A stretch of 64,000 bases of DNA, from assembly GCF_041929345.1 (NCBI RefSeq), contig NZ_JBHFNQ010000121.1, positions 9,322-73,321 on the forward strand, read 5' to 3'. Below the pieces are notes generated by a model that saw only the letters and a list, made by a program, of their open reading frames with translations, did no database searches and was not told where the DNA came from. Positions 8,551-17,546 of this stretch are shown here, piece after piece. The position numbers and the translations under genes were made by a program. Every line of letters begins with the position of its first letter. The stretch's first letter is position 1. This DNA comes from Floridanema aerugineum (GTDB taxonomy: Bacteria > Cyanobacteriota > Cyanobacteriia > Cyanobacteriales > Aerosakkonemataceae).

Positions 8551-8613
8551 GTTTTAAGTTTTGAGTTTTAAGTTTTAAGTTCATTCAAAACTCAAAACTC
8601 ATAACTCATAACT
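8551..8613. repeat. AAGTTTT/AAACTCA heptamer-like repeats
   Basis: Runs of AGTTTTA/GAGTTTT units face AAACTCA/TAACTCA units, making a low-complexity inverted array between serA and prmA. It resembles the arrays at 19569-19657 and 48050-48062. Confidence 0.75.
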
Positions 8614-8624
8614 ATTCTGAGGAT

Positions 8625-10205
8625 TTACAGAGTAACTGTGTAAGCATCGCGAATTCCGGGAACTTTGAGAATTTCGGTTAAAACTCCTTCCGGTAGGGGA
8701 TCGTCCAGACTCAGCACCATTACCGCATCACCGCGCACAATTTTGCGACCTACCTGCATACTGGCAATATTGACATTAAAACTGCCTAGTAAAGAACCGA
8801 TTTTGCCGATAATTCCTGGCATATCCCGGTGCAGAGTAAATAGCATGTGGTGAGTTGGTGGAACATTGATCGGGAAATCATTAATATCTGTAATGTGAAT
8901 TTCCCCATCACCCAACAAAGCGCCTGTAACTGAGTGTTCGCCTAAAGATCCCTTTGCTTCTAAGTGTAAGGAACCAGCATAGTCGCGCACTGCGTTATCT
9001 CTGGTTTCAATGACTCTAATTCCCCGTTCTTTAGCTTCAATGCTGGCGTTGACGTAGTTGACTCGTTCTCGCAGTGCTTGGTAAAGTAAACCTTTTAAAG
9101 CGGCGATTACTATGGGTTTACTGTCATTTGTTGCCAATTCTCCTTGCAAATGGACGTTGAGACTTTCGACTCTTCCCCCTGCAAGCTGACTCACCAAATT
9201 GCCCAAAGTTTCTGCCAGTCGCAGATATGGCTTGAGTTTTTCCAAGACATCGGGGTACAAACCGGGGATGTTGACGGCGCTGCGGGCGGGTAATCCTAAT
9301 AATACATCGCGGATTTGTTCGGCGACATCGATCGCCACATTTACCTGTGCTTCAGCGGTAGAAGCGCCTAAGTGAGGAGTGAGGATTACATCTTTACCCA
9401 TCTGGCATAACGGCGACTCACCCAGAGGTTCTTTGGCAAACACATCCAAGGCTGCTCCGGCAATTTTACCTTCTTTAACTGCTTCTGCCAAAGCTGCTTC
9501 ATCAATTATCCCACCCCTAGCGCAGTTAATAATGCGGGTGGTAGGTTTCATTTTGGCTAAAGCTTCGGCATTGATCAAATTGGTAGTTTCTGGAGTTTTG
9601 GGTATATGCAGCGTAATATAATCAGCTTCCCGGAATAGCATATCCAGATCTACCAAACGACAACCGATGTGTTCTGCACGTTCGGTAGAAATAAATGGGT
9701 CGAATGCTAATAATTTCATACCCATTGCTTTGGCGACTGCGGCTACGTGAGAGCCTATTTTACCTAAGCCAACAATACCGAGAGTTTTTTTGTAAACTTC
9801 TGTGCCAACGAATTTTTTACGTTCCCATTTTCCACTTTTGACTGAAGTGTTGGCATCGGGGATCGAACGAGAGAGTGCTAGCATTAGGGCGATCGCGTGT
9901 TCAGCTGCTGCGATCGTGTTACCTTCCGGGGAGTTAACTACGACAATACCTTGTCTGGTTGCCGCAGGCACATCTACATTATCAACACCAACCCCGGCGC
10001 GACCAATAATTTTCAACTGTTTAGCAGCTGCGATCACTTCTTGAGTAACGCGAGTTTCGGAACGGATCATTAATGCGTCATATTCGGGAATGATCCTCAC
10101 CAACTCTTCTGCGGGTAGCCCGGTTTTTACATCAACTTGGGCTACCTGGGATAAGATGTCGATGCCAGCTTGGTCTATTGGATCGGAAACGAGAACCTTT
10201 GACAT
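8625..10205 (-). CDS. serA: D-3-phosphoglycerate dehydrogenase
   Basis: A 526-residue enzyme that oxidises 3-phosphoglycerate, the first step of serine synthesis. N-terminal half: IRSETRVT, Rossmann motif GLGKIGSHVAAVAKAMGM, active-site Arg in NCARGGIIDE and catalytic His in ILTPHLGAST. An intervening ASB domain follows, and a C-terminal ACT domain (LFTLHRDMPGIIGKIGSLLG) that in relatives senses serine. The length fits the long type I form common in cyanobacteria. No disruption is seen. Confidence 0.96.
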   Translation of the reverse strand: MSKVLVSDPIDQAGIDILSQVAQVDVKTGLPAEELVRIIPEYDALMIRSETRVTQEVIAAAKQLKIIGRAGVGVDNVDVPAATRQGIVVVNSPEGNTIAAAEHAIALMLALSRSIPDANTSVKSGKWERKKFVGTEVYKKTLGIVGLGKIGSHVAAVAKAMGMKLLAFDPFISTERAEHIGCRLVDLDMLFREADYITLHIPKTPETTNLINAEALAKMKPTTRIINCARGGIIDEAALAEAVKEGKIAGAALDVFAKEPLGESPLCQMGKDVILTPHLGASTAEAQVNVAIDVAEQIRDVLLGLPARSAVNIPGLYPDVLEKLKPYLRLAETLGNLVSQLAGGRVESLNVHLQGELATNDSKPIVIAALKGLLYQALRERVNYVNASIEAKERGIRVIETRDNAVRDYAGSLHLEAKGSLGEHSVTGALLGDGEIHITDINDFPINVPPTHHMLFTLHRDMPGIIGKIGSLLGSFNVNIASMQVGRKIVRGDAVMVLSLDDPLPEGVLTEILKVPGIRDAYTVTL

Positions 10206-10610
10206 GAGTAGTAAGTGAGTTTAAATAAGAACGCAGAAGGCAGAAAGCAGAGGGCAGAAGGCTTTTATACGCTTATACAAAGCTTTTTCACCTTTTTTAA
10301 CTGCAATAGTTATTGCTACCTTGTACTGGTTTGCCACCATGAAAAATCTTTACAGTAGGTCATTCTAGCGGCAAACGACATTACCGATTGAGTTTTGCTA
10401 GAAAGTTTTTAGGCTTTGAGTCGGGATTGGGTCTAAATGTAGGGGTAATTCATGAATTACCCCTACATTTAGATCTTCTGTGTCAGTCTTGTTCCACTTA
10501 AATGATTTTTTCCTCCGAACATGAATTAGCCCTACCATCTCCCCATCTCCCCATCCTCCCTGTTCCCTTCGCTGCTACGCTGTTAAAAGTAACCGCTATA
10601 TGTTAGGTCT
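10206..10610. other. Non-coding region with a dispersed repeat
   Basis: No gene is seen. It holds the 42-bp perfect palindrome at 10432-10473 and, next to it, a segment (to about 10538) that matches 48118-48224 in inverted orientation. It lies between the divergent serA and 10611 genes, so both promoters should be here. Confidence 0.7.
10432..10540. repeat. Dispersed repeat with a 42-bp perfect palindrome
   Basis: 10432-10473 is perfectly self-complementary around TTCATGAA, with GGGGTAA arms. The flanking 10474-10540 (TCTGTGTCAGTC, then CCTCCGAACATGAATTAGCCC) matches, as its reverse complement, the sequence at 48118-48172. The whole unit of about 105 bp therefore occurs twice in the window, as a mobile or amplified repeat. 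Confidence 0.85.
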
Positions 10611-11123
10611 ATGAATTATCTTGTTGCTGTTTTGAGCGATCGCATTCAAGCAGAAGCAGCTTACTCTGCTTTAGAAAAAGAAGGTTTTGCGATGGATAAA
10701 GTTACCATCTTAGGCAGAGGCTACAAAAGTGCCGATGAATTTGGTTTAATTGACCCCAACGAACAAGCGATTAAACAAGCTAAATTCATGGCATTTTGGT
10801 TAATCCCTTTTGGTTTTGTCGCTGGTACTACCTTCAGCGTCATCACTGGGTTAAATACCTTTGCTTGGGCTGGTGAAATCGGCAATCATTTAATTGGTGG
10901 GGTTTTAGGTGCGATCTCCGGGGCAATGGGCAGTATTTTCGCTGGTGGGGGAACTGGATTAATCTTTGGTGGTGGTGATGCTCTGCCCTATCGCAATCGT
11001 TTAAATGCTGGTAAATATTTAATTGTAGTCAAAGGCTCGGAAACTGTGACCCGCCGAGCTACTAATATTCTCCGTCAATTTGAACCCGAAAATATTCAAG
11101 GTTACGTGGAACCAAATGTCTAA
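10611..11123 (+). CDS. Glycine-rich membrane protein, conserved in cyanobacteria
   Basis: 170 residues. The N-terminal part (MNYLVAVLSDRIQAEAAYSALEKEGF) resembles the ferredoxin-like start of general-stress-protein 17M type domains. A central glycine-rich pair of hydrophobic segments (about residues 60-80 and 90-125) is of the kind seen in small stress membrane proteins. The C-terminus (KYLIVVKGSETVTRRATNIL) returns to a soluble alpha/beta pattern. The function is unknown. It overlaps the next gene by 8 bases (ATGTCTAA), so it probably heads a three-gene operon with the GNAT and S4-domain genes. Confidence 0.75.
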   Translation: MNYLVAVLSDRIQAEAAYSALEKEGFAMDKVTILGRGYKSADEFGLIDPNEQAIKQAKFMAFWLIPFGFVAGTTFSVITGLNTFAWAGEIGNHLIGGVLGAISGAMGSIFAGGGTGLIFGGGDALPYRNRLNAGKYLIVVKGSETVTRRATNILRQFEPENIQGYVEPNV

Positions 11124-11700
11124 AAATCATCCTGCGAGCAGTTTGCGAATCAAAACGACACGCTTAAAGTTAATTCCATGCCCTTTGGAAGTAGCGGAAG
11201 CGAGTATTTTTAATCCGTTGCGAGTAGCTGAAATTTTGGGGGCGAGTGTACCAGAAGATTGGCAAAAAACGGAGGTGCAAGATTTTTTACCAATGTATGC
11301 TCAAATGCTGGTGGACGATCCCTCAAACTTGGGTTGGGGTGTTTGGTTGATGATTCAAAGTCAACAGAATATTTTAATAGGTGATTTGGGTTTCGGTGGT
11401 AAACCTGATGAGTCGGGAAGTTTAGAAATTGGTTATGAGGTGTTTGCTGCTTATCGAAATCAAGGTTATGCTTTTGAGGCGGTAGAAGCTTTAGTAAATT
11501 GGGCTTTTTCTCACCCGGAATTAAAGAGAATTGTTGCTCATTGTCCGCTCGATAATTTGGCTTCTATGCAAATTTTGTCAAAGTTAGGCATGGAGCAATT
11601 ACACTTAGTAGAAATGCCAGAAGTTCCAGATACTCAAGTTTGGAAATGGCAGTTAATGAATCAATCAAAAATCCCAAATACCCAATCTAAAATCCTCTGA
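11116..11700 (+). CDS. GNAT-family N-acetyltransferase (RimJ/RimL-like)
   Basis: A 194-residue acetyl-CoA-dependent acyltransferase. Visible are LGDLGFGGKPDESGSLEIGY and YRNQGYAFEAVEALVNWAF, which includes the acetyl-CoA loop, then CPLDNLASMQILSKLGM typical of RimJ/RimL. The substrate is unknown. The ATG at 11116 is chosen because it overlaps the preceding stop by 8 bases, whereas the frame could extend to 11080. Its stop overlaps the next start by one base (TGATG), which points to translational coupling. Confidence 0.85.
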   Translation: MSKNHPASSLRIKTTRLKLIPCPLEVAEASIFNPLRVAEILGASVPEDWQKTEVQDFLPMYAQMLVDDPSNLGWGVWLMIQSQQNILIGDLGFGGKPDESGSLEIGYEVFAAYRNQGYAFEAVEALVNWAFSHPELKRIVAHCPLDNLASMQILSKLGMEQLHLVEMPEVPDTQVWKWQLMNQSKIPNTQSKIL

Positions 11701-12479
11701 TGTTACCAAGAGAAGAACTGTTAAAAGGTGTAGAAAATAGAGACTGTGCGGCTAGGGTAATTGATTTAGCTGAGCAGGCAATTAAAACTTGGGAAATTGT
11801 GTTTTCTGACTTTCTTTCGCCGCCAGAGTTGGCAGAAGTTCAACGGATGTTTGGTAAGTTGACGGAAGTGCATTTGCTAGCTTGGGGTGGGTATCCCCAG
11901 GCGGAAAGACAGCGGTTGGCGATCGCACGTTCCGAACTCCCTCTAGACATCTCCCAAGTGGAAATTGCCGCTTTAGAAATTGCTGGTAATTTCCTCTTCG
12001 ATCCGGCAACTCACCGAGATTTTTTAGGGGCAATGTTAGGATGTGGAATTAATCGGGAAAAAACCGGAGATTTGATTGTTTTGGGTGAAAGAGGTGCTCA
12101 AGCAATTGTAGTTCCTGAAATGGTGGAATATTTAGAGACACATTTGGAACAAGTGCGATCGGTCCCTGTAAGAACTCAACGCCTTGAAATTAGCGAATTA
12201 AAGATTAAAGAACCGAAGAAGAAAGAGATGACTACGGTGGAAGCTTCTTTGCGGTTAGATGCGATCGCTTCCGCTGGTTTTGGAATGTCTCGCAGCAAAA
12301 TGGTAGACTTAATCGATGGTGGTGATGTCCGAGTAAATTGGAAAGAAATTACCCAAGCTAGTCATCAATTAAAGTCAGGTGATTTAGTCGCAATTCGCGG
12401 TAAAGGACGTTTAGAAGTTGGTGAAATTGCCGTCACGAAAAAAGACCGTTACCGTGTACAAATGACGAGGTATATGTAA
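11700..12479 (+). CDS. Photosystem II S4-domain RNA-binding protein (YlmH-like)
   Basis: 259 residues, matching the cyanobacterial/plastid photosystem II S4-domain family. The N-terminal two thirds are the YlmH-type region (MFGKLTEVHLLAWGGYPQAERQRLAIA; MLGCGINREKTGDLIVLGE). The C-terminus is an S4 RNA-binding domain (SLRLDAIASAGFGMSRSKMVDLIDGGDVRVN, GDLVAIRGKGRLEVGEI). S4 domains bind structured RNA. The link to photosystem II comes from the family name and phylogenetic distribution and is not shown here. It is the last gene of an overlapping three-gene operon. Confidence 0.85.
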   Translation: MLPREELLKGVENRDCAARVIDLAEQAIKTWEIVFSDFLSPPELAEVQRMFGKLTEVHLLAWGGYPQAERQRLAIARSELPLDISQVEIAALEIAGNFLFDPATHRDFLGAMLGCGINREKTGDLIVLGERGAQAIVVPEMVEYLETHLEQVRSVPVRTQRLEISELKIKEPKKKEMTTVEASLRLDAIASAGFGMSRSKMVDLIDGGDVRVNWKEITQASHQLKSGDLVAIRGKGRLEVGEIAVTKKDRYRVQMTRYM

Positions 12480-12519
12480 TTTGTCATTGGTCATTTGTAT
12501 CCCCCAAAAATCCTAATTA

Positions 12520-12734
12520 ACGCAAGTTGCTAGTTATTACTTCTTTCGGAGTTCCCCCCGAACTTCGGGGGGTAGTGGGGGGATCTAACGCCGTGATTAC
12601 TAGGTTTAGATCCCCCCAACCCCCCGTGATGTTAATAGCTCTTCTTGGGCTGGTTCCCCCCTTATTAAGGGGGGCTCCAGGGAGATCAAAAGGGGGGCTA
12701 AGAAAGAGCCGGATTTGTAACTAGCAACTTGAGT
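12520..12734. mobile_element. MITE copy 1 (215 bp) with TAATTA target duplication
   Basis: The ends are ACGCAAGTTGCTAGTTAT and, inverted, ACTCAAGTTGCTAGTTAC. TAATTA flanks it on both sides (12514-12519 and 12735-12740). The inside is packed with GGGGGG/CCCCCC hairpins and has no transposase. It is closely related to the copy at 17297-17546 in reverse orientation. Confidence 0.88.
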
Positions 12735-12809
12735 TAATTAACATCTGTGTTCATCTGTGGTAAAAAAACAAATTTTTGCCAGATCCCAAAATAATTGGTT
12801 TAGTGGAAT

Positions 12810-12836
12810 GGTGCGTTACGTTATCACTAACGCACC
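12810..12836. repeat. GGTGCGTTA hairpin repeat
   Basis: The nine-base arms GGTGCGTTA and TAACGCACC enclose a nine-base loop just downstream of the radical SAM gene's stop. It is a common dispersed hairpin type and may work as a 3' stem. Confidence 0.6.
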
Positions 12837-12860
12837 CTACAGATAGAGCCTGAATCAAAA

Positions 12861-14447
12861 TCAAGACCTAACAAGCATTGGTTTTTTCTCAGGTTTTACA
12901 GAAACTTTTAGTGGATCGTAACCTAACTGTTCAGTAATCCTTTCCCTAGCCAAAACTCGGTACTCCCAAAAATGCTCTCCAGCAGCACATAAACCCAAAT
13001 ACATATTCAGAACTTGCGGCTTTATTAACAGAATTGTTAATAGTTGTTGCCAAAATTGTCCGCGAATTTCCGGTCTACGTATTCCCTGATGCCAGATTAC
13101 CTGGGAAACTAATCGCAACCCCTTACCCAAGGGAAATTGCATTGTTTGCTTTCGTTGTGCTGGCGAATTAATCTTGAGACATTGCTTAAAACAGCGTTTG
13201 AGATAGTTTTTGGGTTCATACAATTTCCAGAAACTTTCGACATACTCTTTGGCAATTTCAGCGATGGGACGAGTGGGGGTAAAATTCATTAAAGTATTTT
13301 GATCTCCCACTTTAGTAATACCAACACCCTCTACTAAACGCTGTTCTTTTTCCAGGCGATGCCATAATTGAGTATTAGGTAAAGCTTGGAGAATGCCTAG
13401 CATAGGTTGAGGAATACTGCTTTGTTCTATAAATGCTTGAATTCGCTCACCTGCGCCAGAACGTTCGCCATCAAAACCGAGAATAAATCCTGCATAAATC
13501 AGCATACCTGCCTGATTAATTTTGCGACAAGCTTCAATGAGAGGATGACGAGTATTTTGTAGTTTGTGAGTTACTTTCAAACTGTCTTGATCTGGGGTTT
13601 CAATGCCGAGAAATACAGCATAAAATCCGGCTTGATTCATTAAATCTAACAATTCATCGTCTTCTGCCAAATTTACAGAAGCTTCAGTCATGAAAGTGAA
13701 GGGGTAATTGTGTTGTTTTACCCAAGGAATCAATTCTCGTAAAAAGCGTTTGACGTTACGCTGATTGCCAATAAAGTTGTCATCAACGATGAAAAGTGAA
13801 CCTCGCCAACCTAAATCATAAAGCTTTTGCAATTCTGCTATTGCTTGACTCGGTTCTTTGGTGCGCGGTTTGCGACCGTAAAGGGTAATGATATCGCAAA
13901 ACTCGCAGTTGAAGGGACAACCGCGAGAAAACTGAATTGCCATCATGAAGTAGGCATCGCGTTTCAGGAGATCAAAGCGAGGCATGGGACTTTGGGTGAC
14001 ATCCGGTTTTTCCGAGGCGCGAAAAATTCCTTGCTCTTGACTTTGATTAAGTGCTGCGATAAATTGTGGAACTGTGATTTCACCTTCATCGAGGATCAGG
14101 TAATGGGCTCCTGAGTCGAGGGCCTCTTGGGGAAGCGATGTGGGATAGGGGCCACCTACTGCTACTTTTTTGCCTAATTTTACTGCTTTTTGAATTAAGG
14201 CGTGGAAATCTGATTTCTGTACTAACATCGCAGAGAGGATAACTAAGTCACACCATTGCCAATCTGCCTCTGTTTCGAGGTTAACGTTGCGATCGCAAAA
14301 TCTAATTTCCCATTCTTTCGGGAGGAGGGCGGCGACTGTAATGATTCCCAGAGGTGGAATAACTGCTTTAAATCCAGCTATTTCCATGAAGCGATCGTAA
14401 GACCAAAAGGACTGGGGAAACTGAGGATAGAGCAATAATGCTTTCAT
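12861..14447 (-). CDS. B12-binding-domain radical SAM protein
   Basis: A 528-residue enzyme. The N-terminal part (to about residue 140) is a cobalamin-binding-like domain (VAVGGPYPTSLPQEALDSGAHYLILDEGE). The radical SAM domain follows, with the iron-sulfur motif CPFNCEFCD (CxxxCxxC) and FIVDDNFIGNQRN. The C-terminal part resembles the DUF4070 tail of this group. Relatives include methylases such as the hopanoid methylase HpnP, but many paralogues exist and the substrate is not evident. A decayed relative lies at 21111-21284. It is a single-gene unit. Confidence 0.85.
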   Translation of the reverse strand: MKALLLYPQFPQSFWSYDRFMEIAGFKAVIPPLGIITVAALLPKEWEIRFCDRNVNLETEADWQWCDLVILSAMLVQKSDFHALIQKAVKLGKKVAVGGPYPTSLPQEALDSGAHYLILDEGEITVPQFIAALNQSQEQGIFRASEKPDVTQSPMPRFDLLKRDAYFMMAIQFSRGCPFNCEFCDIITLYGRKPRTKEPSQAIAELQKLYDLGWRGSLFIVDDNFIGNQRNVKRFLRELIPWVKQHNYPFTFMTEASVNLAEDDELLDLMNQAGFYAVFLGIETPDQDSLKVTHKLQNTRHPLIEACRKINQAGMLIYAGFILGFDGERSGAGERIQAFIEQSSIPQPMLGILQALPNTQLWHRLEKEQRLVEGVGITKVGDQNTLMNFTPTRPIAEIAKEYVESFWKLYEPKNYLKRCFKQCLKINSPAQRKQTMQFPLGKGLRLVSQVIWHQGIRRPEIRGQFWQQLLTILLIKPQVLNMYLGLCAAGEHFWEYRVLARERITEQLGYDPLKVSVKPEKKPMLVRS

Positions 14448-14559
14448 TGTTGAGATCCTTAGCGCTGTTTCAGTTCACTCTTTTTTTGGAGCAGATGCAG
14501 GAAATAGATCAGCTTGGATTGACCGATCCATCAGCAGAATCTTTCTGTGCAATTGTTTT

Positions 14560-14763
14560 CTAAACAGGCATTTCTTGATAACAGTGACTACAACGCCAGT
14601 AAATGCCTCCCATGCGGATATGACGTAGTAAAGTGTTTGAGCAACAAAGACAAGTATGGTGCTCGTACATAGATTGATCGATTGTGGGGATAATACTTCG
14701 TCGCTGGCGACTATTAATCAGGTCGCGGGGCAATGCGATCGAAGTTGTTAATAAAGCTAGCAT
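14560..14763 (-). CDS. Small zinc-ribbon-like protein conserved in cyanobacteria
   Basis: A 67-residue protein with two CxxC pairs: CLCC in YEHHTCLCCSNTLLRHIR and CSHC in IYWRCSHCYQEMPV. They are spaced as in a small zinc ribbon. Short proteins ending in this pattern are widespread in cyanobacteria. The first 20 residues are more hydrophobic and may not be conserved, so the true start could be internal. The function is unknown. It is upstream of, and on the same strand as, the radical SAM gene, about 110 bases away. Confidence 0.7.
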   Translation of the reverse strand: MLALLTTSIALPRDLINSRQRRSIIPTIDQSMYEHHTCLCCSNTLLRHIRMGGIYWRCSHCYQEMPV

Positions 14764-14949
14764 CTTATAAAAACCAGTATTTTAATTAGGTTTTAAGTAT
14801 AAGTCCCCTTGACAAGGAATACGTCTATCGATAGACATAGAGAAATTTTGATTTATGTGGTATGGTAAACAGGAATCGTAAATCGCGGGCTTGATAGCAA
14901 AAGTACTGCTAAATATAGCTAAGTAAGCCAAGTCCTTGATGAGGTTGAA

Positions 14950-15165
14950 TTGAACTTGAAAATACAAGCGTTGGATATCAAAATGGGCGATCGCATCATT
15001 GCTTACTGCAATAATAAGATGCAGATCTGTACAGTGAAACGCATTCTAGATTCTGGTCAAAGTAATAACATTACACTATCAGTATTCACTTCTGACCATT
15101 ATCGCATCTCAGTTTCTCGCACACTCAGGTTTAAACGGGATGCTTTAGTGGATTTAGCAGGTTGA
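14950..15165 (+). CDS. Small conserved hypothetical protein
   Basis: A 71-residue basic protein. MGDRIIAYCNNKMQICTVKRILDSGQS followed by ITLSVFTSDHYRISVSRTL reads like a small beta barrel (SH3- or hint-loop-like), but no family is recognised. The frame starts with TTG at 14950; an ATG at 14983 would give a 60-residue product. It stands alone between minus-strand genes, and codon use is ordinary. Confidence 0.55.
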   Translation: MNLKIQALDIKMGDRIIAYCNNKMQICTVKRILDSGQSNNITLSVFTSDHYRISVSRTLRFKRDALVDLAG

Positions 15166-15291
15166 CAATTAACAGAGAAAAATGTCCAGTTACCCTAATT
15201 TCTAGTTTGGTAAATTTGTTGAAAAACCGAGCCTAATGGGAGTAGTAATTAGTGCAAAAGCACAAATAATTACTACAGAACTACTAACTAC

Positions 15292-15822
15292 TTAATCCAG
15301 ATATCCAAATGCTTGTAGTTTTTGCCAAACTTTGGCTACACTTTCGGCTTCTGTTTCTAAATCTGTGCGACATTCCACATCTGGATTAGTAGGAATTTCG
15401 TAAGGATCGTCAATTCCAGTAAAGTGTTTAATTTCCCCCGTTCTGGCTTTTTTATACAATCCTTTCACATCTCTTTGTTCGCACACTTCTAAAGGTGCAT
15501 TAACAAAAACTTCAACAAAATCACCAATTTTGGCTTTGACTTGTTGGCGAATTTCCCGATAAGGAGAAATTGCTGAAACTAAAACAATTACGCCATTTCT
15601 GGTTAATAAATGCGCCACAAAACCAATGCGGCGAATATTTTCGTCTCTGTCTTCTTTACTAAAACCTAAACCTTTGGTTAAGTTCTGACGAACAATATCA
15701 CCATCGAGAACTTCTACTAAATAGCCTTGCGATCGCAATTCCTGTTCCACCGCTTTGCTAATCGTAGTTTTCCCTGCACCACTTAAACCAGTAAACCATA
15801 CGGTAACACCACGTCGCATCAT
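15292..15822 (-). CDS. cysC: Adenylylsulfate kinase
   Basis: A 176-residue kinase that phosphorylates APS to PAPS in sulfate assimilation. The P-loop is GLSGAGKTT near residues 11-19. Then come LDGDIVRQNLTKGLGFSKEDRDENIRRIGFVA, the APS-binding ISPYREIR, and the lid with KARTGEIKHFTGIDDPYE. It has normal length and all motifs. Start codons at 15822 and 15819 are equivalent. It is monocistronic as far as can be seen. Confidence 0.95.
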   Translation of the reverse strand: MMRRGVTVWFTGLSGAGKTTISKAVEQELRSQGYLVEVLDGDIVRQNLTKGLGFSKEDRDENIRRIGFVAHLLTRNGVIVLVSAISPYREIRQQVKAKIGDFVEVFVNAPLEVCEQRDVKGLYKKARTGEIKHFTGIDDPYEIPTNPDVECRTDLETEAESVAKVWQKLQAFGYLD

Positions 15823-15917
15823 TTGTATATTTTCCCTAAAAAATCCGGCAATTTATCTTATTTTAAATTTTGGCTGAGCTAAATTGGAATAACAATGCTA
15901 CTGGTTAGGTATTGATT

Positions 15918-17255
15918 ATGTCTCGTCTCACAGGTCGCGCTTGGGAAATTTTACGTGCGGAAGTGGAAAGGTGTGTGGGAAAAGATCCTCTGTTGAAAGT
16001 ACAGCGAGATATCGTACTTAAACGATTAAATAAATTGCAAGACCAAGATGGCGATCTAGCTTCTTATGAAGAACTGCGTGATACCATTAGCGATGTTTTC
16101 CCTAATTTCAGCGATCAAGTTCTGAAAAAAGCTGCTAAAGCTAATCGTCCTCCGGGTGCGTGGGATACAATCAAATGGGTGGTGGGAATTGCAGGTGCTA
16201 CTGCTGGGACGATTTGGGTATTAAACTTACCTTATCCGATGATTCGTTGGCCTGTGGCGCGAACTGCACCAATTTTGCTGCTACCTAGTTATATGAAAAT
16301 GGATTATGATTATCGCCAAGCGATCGTACTGGTAGAACAAGCCGATCAGCTGGTTAATCGCGCTACTAGTCCCGCAGATTTGGTTTTGGGAGAACAAAAG
16401 GTCAAGCAAGCACAAAAACATTTAGATGGTTTACCTGTTTGGTTTTTAGGTTATCAACCTCAATATAGATTTTGGTTTGGATGGAATTTTACTTTTGATG
16501 AATTTCGCTCGGCGCGTGCTAATATAGGGCGAATGGAAGCGAAACTGTTTCAAGAAAAGCAAGCTCAAACTTTGTTGGAACAGGGAGAACAAGCTTTAAA
16601 TACGGCGAAGCAGCAACATGAGGCGGCGAAAAGTTGGCAAGAACGCCAAAAAGCGATCGCAGCTTGGCAAGTTGCTTTAGATCAATTGGAACAATTACCA
16701 CCACAAACTTTCGCTGGTAAAGGGGCACAAACGAAAATAGCAGCTTATCAACGTGATTTTGGGCAAATTTCGAGTTTAGCTACGGAAAATGAACGCACAG
16801 GCACTTTAATGGATGCAGCAAGGCAATTTGCAATGGCTGCGGCTGTTAAAGGACAAAATCCACCTCATACGGCTGCGGAATGGCAAGAAGTGGAAAAGTT
16901 GTGGGAACAAGCGATCGATAGATTAGAGAAAATTTCTTTAGAAGAATCGGGTTATTTAGAAGCACAAAAGTTACTAATTACTTATCAAGGTAATTTGGGA
17001 ATTGTGAAAATTAGGCGACAAGCTGAGGAAACTTCTGTTGCTGCATTAACGACAGCAAAACGGGAAATTGAAAGTTTATTAGCTAGTAATTTTGGAGGAC
17101 GCGATCGCAATCAAATGATTAGCCAAATCCAAAGTATAATTTATGAATTACAAAAAGTACAAACCGGAACAACGGTTTACCAAGAAGCACAAGAATTGAT
17201 GCAATCTGCTCAGAAAAAACTCAAGGAAACACCGCAATCTGCTTTTGGTAGTTGA
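15918..17255 (+). CDS. Membrane-anchored coiled-coil protein (cyanobacterial)
   Basis: A protein of about 445 residues with no named family. Residues 1-75 are a helical soluble region (DLASYEELRDTISDVFPNFSDQ). A hydrophobic stretch at about 85-125 (WVVGIAGATAGTIWVLNLPYP, then ARTAPILLLPS) could be one or two membrane segments. The rest is mainly long Gln/Ala/Glu-rich helices with heptad character (EQGEQALNTAKQQHEAAKSW), likely coiled coils facing the periplasm or cytoplasm. The ATG at 15918 is chosen over the TTG at 15912. A MITE sits directly downstream. Confidence 0.7.
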   Translation: MSRLTGRAWEILRAEVERCVGKDPLLKVQRDIVLKRLNKLQDQDGDLASYEELRDTISDVFPNFSDQVLKKAAKANRPPGAWDTIKWVVGIAGATAGTIWVLNLPYPMIRWPVARTAPILLLPSYMKMDYDYRQAIVLVEQADQLVNRATSPADLVLGEQKVKQAQKHLDGLPVWFLGYQPQYRFWFGWNFTFDEFRSARANIGRMEAKLFQEKQAQTLLEQGEQALNTAKQQHEAAKSWQERQKAIAAWQVALDQLEQLPPQTFAGKGAQTKIAAYQRDFGQISSLATENERTGTLMDAARQFAMAAAVKGQNPPHTAAEWQEVEKLWEQAIDRLEKISLEESGYLEAQKLLITYQGNLGIVKIRRQAEETSVAALTTAKREIESLLASNFGGRDRNQMISQIQSIIYELQKVQTGTTVYQEAQELMQSAQKKLKETPQSAFGS

Positions 17256-17296
17256 GGGTAATTAGGCTTCTCGCTTAAGCCGGAAATTTACTAATA

Positions 17297-17546
17297 ACTT
17301 AAGTTGCTAGTTATAAATCCGGCTGTTTCTTAGCCCCCCTTTTGATCCCCCTGGAGCCCCCCTTAATCAGGGGGGAACCAGCGGAAGCTTCGCTATTAAA
17401 ATCACGGGGGTTGGGGGGATCAAAACCTAGTAATCACAGCATTAGATCCCCCCACTACCCCCCTTAATAAGGGGGGAACCAGAGGAAGCTTTGCTATTAA
17501 CATCACGGGGGGAACTCCGAAAGAATTAATAACTAGAAACTTGAGT
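17297..17546. mobile_element. MITE copy 2 (250 bp) with TAATA target duplication
   Basis: The ends are ACTTAAGTTGCTAGTTAT and, inverted, ACTCAAGTTTCTAGTTAT, with TAATA on both sides (17292-17296 and 17547-17551). It is a reverse-oriented relative of the copy at 12520, carrying an extra internal repeat of the GGGGGG-hairpin segment. Its last base and target duplication form the stop codon of the ADP-ribosylglycohydrolase gene. Confidence 0.88.

Larger units (their letters stand above)
12480..12860. other. Non-coding region filled by a MITE and other repeats
   Basis: No gene is seen. It contains the MITE at 12520-12734, a CATCTGTGTTCATCTGTGG dispersed repeat (about 12743-12761) and a hairpin at 12810-12836 with arms GGTGCGTTA and TAACGCACC. 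It separates convergent genes. Confidence 0.75.

Noticed and set aside
8504..8584. N-terminal extension of PrmA (27 residues)
   Set aside because: It reads through a low-complexity repeat; the conserved protein begins MANSWWELQ at 8503.
12527..12724. A 65-residue open frame rich in Pro/Leu/Gly
   Set aside because: It lies wholly within MITE copy 1 and is due to G/C runs.
12861..14447. Hopanoid C-2 methylase (HpnP) assignment
   Set aside because: The architecture fits, but several B12-binding radical SAM paralogues share it and no hopanoid gene is adjacent; only the family was called.
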